Source: Hemileia vastatrix (Eukaryota > Basidiomycota > Pucciniomycetes > Pucciniales > Zaghouaniaceae). Taken from it: a DNA stretch of 64,000 bases. Each line of letters begins with the position of its first letter. Positions within the stretch are counted from its first letter, which is position 1. The stretch spans positions 22,390,823-22,454,822 of the forward strand of contig JASXTE010000010.1 of assembly GCA_030280995.1 (NCBI GenBank). Direction: 5' to 3'. Under the pieces are notes generated by a model, which saw nothing but the letters and a program-made list of their open reading frames with translations, was not told the origin of the DNA and searched no databases. The translations under genes and the position numbers were made by a program. This document shows positions 57,157 to 64,000 of this stretch, in pieces.

Positions 57157-58245
57157 TGTGGTAGCCAAAAGTTTAGTATGGCACCTAAGTACGTAAATGG
57201 AGTTATAACGGCATGCAAGATTGGCGTTATTATTTTATAAAAGGGTTTTATTAAATTTATTTGAGTTTTAAATATAAAGTAACTGGTTAAAAGAAAATGC
57301 CTACGCAAAAAACATTATATTTTACAGAGAAGACTTATTTTTTTATGGTTGGAAAAATTTATAAGTATCAAGTCGAGTCACTCAAGAACCTTGAGAAATT
57401 TTCCCAGAATTTTTACTATTTTTCTTATATTTTTAAATGAATATTAAAGTTTTATAGAAATATTTACCTTTTTAGAAACATACTTAACTTTGATGAATTT
57501 TCACAGGGAGAGTAGAGCTGCGCAGGCTACGAAAATTAGTTGGGAATGTAAAGGGGAAGTGGCTCTATCATGTGTAATTTTTCTAGATTTTTTATTACAG
57601 TTTTAAAGGTTTTAATTGAGTCCGGAGGTCCGTACAAACTCTGGAGGCTCCGGATTGACTCTGGGAGAACTCTGGAGGGGAAAACTCAGGCACATGACTA
57701 GGAATACTTAAGAGCCTCTCAAACTTGAAATTGAGGGGGGGGGGATACATCATACAGCTTAATCTTTAACCACCACGGTCTCATTTTTTATTACTCAACA
57801 AATTAAATAAAATTGTAATACCCTTATAACTTTATATTTTATATATAACATTTTAGAAATACTACTCAACAATTTAAATCCCACTTCATAACAGGGTATC
57901 TTTAGAAAGGTCTTCATCACTGGGACTTGATTATTTCTGTCTCATAAAAATTCAAATTATTATAAAAACATAAAAGTCAATCTTTTCAGATCTTTCACTG
58001 GTACACCTTAATTGTTGTTATCAGTATTTCTTTCAACAGCCACTTTTATTTAAATCTCAATAAGCGTTAAACATATCAGGGTTTCATTATTTTTATCAAT
58101 AAGATCCAAGTAGACTGGTTAGCTTAGTGATTTAGAATTCCCATTTTGTTATTTTTATTGGAAGGACGGGGTTTTCAGCTAAATTCACATATCTCCTCCG
58201 GATTCTGCTTACAGCAAGGTGACTGTAAGAGTTTACCTTACCATA
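57157..58245 (+). repeat. Gypsy-D 5' LTR
   Basis: Begins TGTGGTAGCCAAAAGTT and ends GTTTACCTTACCATA, the reverse orientation of the Gypsy-C LTRs, 1089 bp. It has the same GGAGTCCG-type GC-rich block (57618-57680) in short form and a poly-G run near 57736. Confidence 0.88.
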
Positions 58246-58421
58246 GTTGGCGCCCAACATTGGGTTCGATTTCTCTAGCTTTCTTTAAAGACTTATTTGG
58301 ATCAAGAACATTCTTAGCCTGCAAGAGGCTTATTTTCTGGAACTCTAATTGGATTTTTGTTATTGGCCTGCAAGAGGCTTGTTATTTTATCAATTGTTAA
58401 CGCTTTTCATTACTTATTGGG
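58246..58421 (+). promoter_or_regulatory. Gypsy-D leader: primer site and two hairpins
   Basis: TTGGCGCCCAACATTGGG (58247-58264) is the primer-binding site. GCCTGCAAGAGGC, able to form a GCCT/AGGC hairpin, occurs twice (58317-58329 and 58366-58378). The gag ATG at 58422 is the first one in a good frame. Confidence 0.6.
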
Positions 58422-61031
58422 ATGTCTTCTTCTGCTGTTGCTTCTGGATCTCCTCAAACTCTTACTCCCTCTGTTAGGATTGTTTCTTGGGATGGCCCAA
58501 GGTTTGATGTGGAGGAGGTTAAATGGTTCATTAGAAGGTATAAAGCTGCTGCTGCTGTTGATGGTGCTTCTCATGTGGATATGGTGAAGCAAGTTAGGTT
58601 TTTTATTGCTGATAGGGAGGTGGAAAAAGAGGTTATTGCTACTCAGGCATTTAAAGACAAGGATTGGGTTAAGCTTTCTAAAGCTATGGTTGATAGATGG
58701 GGTGTTAGGTTTACTATGATGGACCTCAATAAAATTGTTGGTGACTGGCAAGCAAAAGGTGGAGTTTCTTCTATGGCTGACTTCAAAAAGCTCTGTCTTC
58801 AGTTTGATGAAGTGGTGGAATATCTCATATTGGTGGATGAGTTAGTGCATGAGAACCAGGCAAAAGATTTGTTTTGGTCAGCATGCAGCAGGGATATTTG
58901 TATGGACGTCTTGAAGGATCTTTCAAGAAAAGATTTGATGAAGGAACTGCCTAATGGTGAGCAGAAACTGCTGGCTCTGGAGGTTATCAAGGACAACATT
59001 CAAGCCCATCTAAAGTTATTGGTGTTGGACAAATATCAAGAGTCATGCACTCAATATGTTAGCAAGGTCAGCAAATTTTTGGCTGAAAACAATGATATTA
59101 TGGTCAAAGCCCAGAAGGCCAAGAAGGCTCAAATGGGACTACCGGCTGCAAAAGTTGAGGGTAATGTGGATAATAAGATGGTCGATCACTTGGCCGATTT
59201 AACGAAACAATTAAAAATATTTGTTCAAGAGACACAGAAGGCTAACAAGGCCCCAATCGCTTCTTCGTCAACGTCAACTTCTTATCAGTCCAGAGGTTAT
59301 GAACGTCAAAATTATAATGGCAATAATAATGGAAACCGCTTCCCAGGCAATGGGAGAAATGGTGGGCATGGTGCTAGTAGTTATAGAGGTGGCTACGATG
59401 AGCCAAAGGTGTGCTCCTATTGTAATAGGAGGGGGCACAGAGCAACAGTTTGTTTTGCTCTTGATAAGGATTTGGATTCTGGGCAAGTTTTATTTGATGG
59501 TAAAGTTTATAAATTTCCTGATGGTTCGTTCATCAAGCCCAGTGATGGACGTTCTCCTTCTGATTTGGTCAGAAGAAATTTAACGGCTGAAAGGAGAGAC
59601 AGATTTGAAGAGATAAATGATGAAGATGTTAATGCCAAGGGTGGAAAAAATGGTAATGGTAATGGTGGAAAAGCTGACAAGGGCAAAGAGAAAGAGGTCA
59701 TTAAAGCCACATTTTCTACTTCATTTGGTGGTTTAGAGCTGGCGATGGTTGCCCAGGTGGAGGGTAGCTGTATGGCTGGCAAATATGATGTTAATGCTGC
59801 TAGAAGAGCAGCTGCTTCTAAGGCAAAAAGTAGCATTCAGAGCCAATTGAGGGCTAATCCTGGCAAGGCCAATAACAAAGTGAACCCTTACTCTAAGGAC
59901 AAAGATTCTAGTGCTCAAACTGCCGCCAACAAATTGAACCCTTACTCTAAGGACAAATTATATAAAATGCAGAAGGGGATTGCTGATATGGGGCCCCCTA
60001 GTTATGGCAAGTTTGATTTAAATGGTGAGGCTATGCCAGAGGATGATTCAGATTATGAGGAGGACGTACCGTTGGTGTCTCTACCCAGATCAAGTTTTAG
60101 CGGTCCCATCCCAATGGAGGGAGTAAGAAGGACTAGTGATGGATCAGGATTAGTGCAAGAAGCTGGTGACGGAGTTAGAGTTATAGAAAGTGAATATGTT
60201 ATAATGGGGGGTGAAGATGGCTCAGTTGGACCTCAAGAGGTACCCAGGGCCAAGGTTGTTAAATCAAAGGTCCAGTATGAGCGGCCAGTAGTTTCTGGTC
60301 AAGCTAATGCGATGGACAAAGTTTTGAATAGGGTGAATCAACTGCAGATTCCCTTATCTTTGGGGGAGTTATTTACAATTAGTCCGGTGCTTGCTGAAAA
60401 GAAAAAGAAGCATTTGAAGAGGCGTCTGGTTTCCACTGGAGAGGTGGAATATATTTGTGAAAATGCTGAAAAGTTTGGGAAAGATGTAGATATGCATTTT
60501 TCTGCTCCCCTGGGTTACCTGGTGGTAACTCTTAATGGTAAAGAAGTAAAGGCCTTGGTCGATTCAGTGTCTCAAATTAATTTAATTTCATTGGAGCAAG
60601 CAACGAGTATAGGCTTGCCAATTAAAAGTGGAACTTGGGGAAACCTCAGAGGCATTGGAGGGCATGCAACCGAGCTGATGGGTACAGCTGAGCATGTCAG
60701 GTTAGGAATTGGTGGATCTGTTGGTAAGGTTCACTTTTATGTGGCCAGAGGAGCAGTCAAAACTGTTCATGGTGGTCCTTTTTTGATGGATTTTGAGGCC
60801 AGGATAGGGTATCAAGCTGGCATGGGGATTAGTTTGGAAATAACTGGTGAAGATATGCGGAGGTTACATATGCGGTTAGTGCCTCCTGGAGATGAAGGTT
60901 GAGAAACAAGGCCAGGGATTACTACTCTGTGCCAGTGTTGTGTTTGCACCAAGAAGCGGCATATAAAACGGACGGCTTCTGGTGAATTATGTTTGTTGGA
61001 AAGGGATGAAGGCCCTCATTTTTTGGGGTAG
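58422..61031 (+). pseudogene. gag: Gypsy-D gag-protease
   Basis: Open for 826 codons to a TGA at 60901-60903 (Trp in relatives: DEGWETRPG), then in frame to TAG 61029-61031. Capsid: VSWDGPRFDVEEVKWFI to LVLDKYQESC (residues about 20-215). Zinc knuckle C331, C334, H339, C344 (CSYCNRRGHRATVC). Protease loop at D714 reads LVDSVSQINL, with Val for the Gly of DSG. A CQCCVCTKKR motif follows the nonsense codon. Regions between contain repeated NPYSKDK motifs. Nearly intact but protease-negative. Confidence 0.9.
61019..61025 (+). promoter_or_regulatory. -1 frameshift site TTTTTTG (Gypsy-D)
   Basis: The heptamer is directly before GGG TAG in the gag frame. The -1 frame is open from GVAGADHSNVVISPQDKI into pol until 61403. 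Confidence 0.7.
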
Positions 61032-62760
61032 CTGGGGCTGATCACTCTAATGTTGTAATCTCTCCTCAGGATAAGATCCCAGATTGCAATATGTCAGCAC
61101 ACTTGGAGATAATTCAAGTGGATTCTCAATTATTTTCTGTTAATATTACTTTGGAATGCAAATACGTTTTGGACTTTTCTATATGTTTATTGGATTTACC
61201 CTGTTTTTCTATTAAATTTAAAAATGGTGAAAAAGGCAAAATGGGCCAAATTAGGTTGGATAAAAATTGGAAGGGTATGTTTTATGACCTCCAGCAAGAT
61301 GTTAAACTGCAAGTATCTCCTTCTATTTTGGACCTCCAGCAAGAGGGTAAACTGCGAAAATCTTATCAAAACCCAATTAAAAATCCCAGTATAATTAAAA
61401 TGTAACAAAATAATTTATGTGAAAATGTTATTCCGGACCTCCAGCAAGAGGTTAAACTGCAAGTATCTCCTTCTATTCCGAACCTCCAGCAAGAGGGTAA
61501 ACTGCAAAAATCTTATCAAAATCCAAAAAAAAATCTCAGTATAATTAAAACACAAAAAAATAATTTTTGTGAAATTTAATTCCGGACCTGCAGCAAGAGG
61601 CTAAACTGCCAACTTTCTTTACGGGTGATTTACTGTTGGATAAGGGAAGCAAAGGTGTTGGAAAATCTGTTTATAAATTAGACGAGGGAAAAGAGAAAAG
61701 GGTAAAATTTAAAAATGAAATAAAATATTTTTCTAATTTTTCTTATTTTGATTCTGACAATGAAGAAGATTCATTTGATGAAATTTTTAATGGCAAACCA
61801 AAAGTAAATGTTTTACCTCAAGTTTATTTAGATGTGGACACAGCCAAATATAAGAAAGTAGCAAATAAAGTTTGACCTATTAATGAACCGCTACCTGCCA
61901 AATTAAATCCACCCTTGAGAAGACCAATGTTATCAAGAGATCCTTATGAAAGTCCCTTGGTAAAGAATCCGCCTGAATTTTCTGAGACGTCAAGAATCAC
62001 TTTTGAGAGACTGGGGGTTGTTAATTTTGGACCTGATGGTTGGTTTTCTGGAGAAGAGAAGAAGTTGTTGTTGGATGTGATGGTCAAGCAAGAGAAGTCC
62101 ATTGCTTTTGTAGAAGAGGAGAGGGGTGTGTTGAAGCATTCCAATGGGGAGCCTTACAAGATTCCTGTGGTATGTCATGAACCGTGGAAGCAGAAACCAA
62201 TTCCTATTCCGGCTGCATTAAAAGAAGCCTATATTGAAGTTGTCAGAGAGCGGATACGGACTGGACTGTATGAGCAATCAACATCAAGTTATTCTAGTCT
62301 GGTATTTTGTATCAAGAAACCGAATGGCAAGCTTAGAGTTGTTCATGATCTTAGGGAATTAAATAGGGTTACAATAAAGGATGCTGGGATACCGCCTAGT
62401 GCTGAGGAGTTTGTTGAAGCTTTTGCAGGGAGAGTGTGTTATGGTTTGGGAGATATTATGGGTGGATATGATGAGAGAGAGTTACATCCGGACTCAAGGC
62501 CTCTCACTGCATTCGATACACCACTAGGAAGTTTACAGTTAACAAGATTACCTCAAGGATCAACAAATTCGGTTGCAGTTTATCAAGCTCAGATGGCTTG
62601 GATCCTTCAAGACAAAATTCCACAATATGCTGGAATCTTTATAGATGATGGAGGAACTAAGGGACCAACAACCGACTATGATAACCAGGTGTTGGAAGAG
62701 AATCCCGGGATAAGCAAATTCATTTGGGAGTTTGCAATTATATTAGAAAGAATCTTGTTT
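61026..62760 (+). pseudogene. pol: Gypsy-D pol, N-terminal region and RT
   Basis: The N-terminal region carries five L-Q-Q-E-x-K-L repeats coinciding with TAAACTG hairpins. Stops at TAA 61403-61405 and a shift near 61575 break it. It resumes 61636 (GSKGVGKSVYKLDEG) to TGA 61873 (Arg codon CGA in relatives), then RT 61915-62760: PLVKNPPEF, VNFGPDGWFSGEE, HEPWKQKPIPIP, VHDLRELNRVTIKDAG, GLGDIMGGYDER, GIFIDDGGTKGP. The RT catalytic FIDD is intact, but the frame ends at TGA 62761. Confidence 0.88.
61301..61600 (+). repeat. Exact-length 150-bp tandem duplication within pol
   Basis: 61301-61450 and 61451-61600 align base for base (AAACTGCAAGTATCTCCTTC starts at 61304 and 61454). Both edges fall in a TAAACTG hairpin. 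Gypsy-C has a single unit in the homologous place (48781-48960), so the duplication arose in Gypsy-D, presumably by recombination between hairpin copies. Confidence 0.85.
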
Positions 62761-64000
62761 TGAATTGAAGAGGCTGGTTTAACTATTTCAGGTTCAAAAT
62801 TTTCATGTTGTGTGCCAGCCTTAGAAATATTAGGCCATGTGGTATGTAGAGAGGGTAGGATTATGTCCAAGAAGAAAGTTAACAAAATTCAGTCCTGGCC
62901 AAGACCCAAGAATACGACAGAAGTCAGAGGGTTTTTAGGTGTTTGCGTATATGTTAGAATGTTTATCAAGGACTTTTCTTCATTGGCAGCTCCATTGAGA
63001 CAGTTAACAAGAAAGGATGCAGACTGGGAGTGGGATGAAGAGTGTGAGAAGGCGTTTGTGAAGTTGAAGGAGGTTGTGGGGAAGGATTTAGTCCTGCACA
63101 AGTTGGATTATGGAAAAGATGCTGGCAGAATTTATTTAGCAGTTGATTCAAGTCAGGTTGCAGCTGGGGCGGTTTTGTCTCAGATGGATGAAGCTGGTTA
63201 CATCAGGCCAGTTAGGTATGAATCTGTAGTATTTACTGAGGTCGAATCAAGATATTCTCAACCAAAATTGGAATTATGTGGTGTGGCGAAAATACTGAAG
63301 AAACTTCAGCATATTTTCTGGGGGAAACATTTTGAGTTGCAAGTGGATGTGAAATCGTTAATCCAGATGATTAATTCCCCAATTTTACCAAACGCACCCA
63401 TGAAGAGATGGGTAGCTTTTATTCAACATTTTTTGTTTGATTTAGTTCATAAGCCTGGCAAAACTTTTACTATGCCAGATGGTTTATCAAGGAGACCACC
63501 CACTGAAGAAGATTCAGACTCAGAAGAGTTTGATGAAGATATACCTATTATCAAAGCCAGCACTAAAGGAGCTGAAGACTTTCCATACCTCCCCATGAGG
63601 TTAAACTGGCAGGACTATTGTGTTTAGATTATGGTGATGATGACCTCCACCAAGAGGATAAACTGAAAATAGTTTTTATGTTAATAAAGGTGTTGGAAAA
63701 GGTGTAGATAAATTCAGTAGAAAGGAGGTAGAAGAAGATGTGGTGTATGTAGAGGAAGATGGATTGGTAGTGTGGGATATTAGTAAATTAAGGAATGGTG
63801 TATATGTTGGAGAATTAGAGAATTTAAATAAAAAGGTGGATAAAGAGAAAGAGGTATTTTCAAATACGGTTTACAAAGGATCCAAAGGTTCAGAAGAAAA
63901 ATGTTGACAAAGCTCAATTAAAGATTTATTTAGGGGTCAATGATTATTGGCTTGTTCATGTGCAGGTGATATTGGTGATAGAGAAGTCCCTATTGATGTT
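62761..64000 (+). pseudogene. pol: Gypsy-D pol: RT thumb, RNase H and tail
   Basis: After TGA 62761-62763 the frame reads IEEAGLTISGSKF, MPALEILGHVVCREG, NTTEVRGFLGVCVYVR, YLAVDSSQVAAGAVLSQ, PKLELCGVAKIL, MPDGLSRRPPTEEDSD. At 63588-63608 a TAAACTG hairpin has a 5-nt instead of 6-nt loop; the lost base shifts the frame (YLPMRLNWQDYCV then stop 63625). The original frame returns at about 63643 (DDLHQEDKL) and continues with DGLVVWDISKLRNGVYVGE to the edge, with TGA near 63904. Confidence 0.87.

Larger units (their letters stand above)
57157..64000 (+). mobile_element. Gypsy-D: large gypsy element, 5' half, runs off the window
   Basis: LTR, primer site, leader, gag-protease, frameshift site, RT and RNase H follow in order on the plus strand. 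It is inserted in Gypsy-B gag between CACTAACG and the LTR start TGTGGTAGCC. The sequence is closest to Gypsy-C; integrase, 3' modules, antisense genes and 3' LTR should lie beyond 64 kb. Confidence 0.9.

Noticed and set aside
58410..59918. Minus-strand frames opposite Gypsy-D gag
   Set aside because: They are shadows of the long gag frame and recur as plus-strand shadows opposite Gypsy-C gag.

Overview
The window reads as repeat-dense, AT-rich nuclear DNA of a fungus, most likely a basidiomycete. Gag-Pol styles, short GTAAGT introns and a SANT/trihelix-like gene family recall rust fungi (Pucciniales, Austropuccinia/Puccinia type). That placement is from memory of families, not from a search. 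I see no rRNA or tRNA gene, no CRISPR array, and no intact host gene; almost everything is transposable element, and nearly every coding region carries stops or frameshifts.

Layout. 1-3.7 kb: gene remnants and local tandem repeats. 3.78-12.4 kb: a decayed Ty3/gypsy chromovirus on the minus strand (Gypsy-X), split by a ~0.7 kb insertion and bracketed by two 205-bp TA-flanked MITE copies. 13.2-14.9 kb: a broken SANT/trihelix-like gene. 14.97-15.44 kb: a large inverted-repeat element built of 20-bp hairpins. 15.44-33.34 kb: a Ty1/copia element on the plus strand, inserted in that inverted repeat (TTACTG on both sides). It is split by a complete 12.7-kb gypsy element on the minus strand, Gypsy-A (17669-30377, ACGG on both sides). 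33.40-57.16 kb: Gypsy-B (minus), split inside its RNase H region by Gypsy-C (40353-53097, minus). Gypsy-D (57157 to beyond 64000, plus) is inserted in the gag of Gypsy-B.

Gypsy-A to D form one family of unusually large elements: LTRs of 0.85-1.16 kb, a tRNA-type primer site, a Gag-protease reading frame, a probable -1 ribosomal frameshift (TTTTTTA or TTTTTTG just before the gag stop), then RT, RNase H, integrase and a GPY/F module. Where the pol-to-3' LTR interval is visible (A, B, C) it is 4-5 kb long and holds two genes on the OPPOSITE strand. Each encodes a protein with an N-terminal six-cysteine cluster of fungal Zn2Cys6 spacing, a Ser/Pro-rich linker, a phase-1 intron and a conserved C-terminal helical-looking segment. 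The two look like an ancient tandem duplicate.

The same family carries structured-looking repeats that ordinary annotation would not name. The main one is a ~22-nt motif (4-bp stem, 6-nt loop, one base, then TAAACTG) present some thirty times in noncoding DNA and, in frame, inside pol, with stem bases that change in a compensatory way. There is also a two-hairpin module upstream of the 3' LTR, again with compensatory changes. The antisense zinc-cluster gene pair and this hairpin family are the candidates for an undescribed system.
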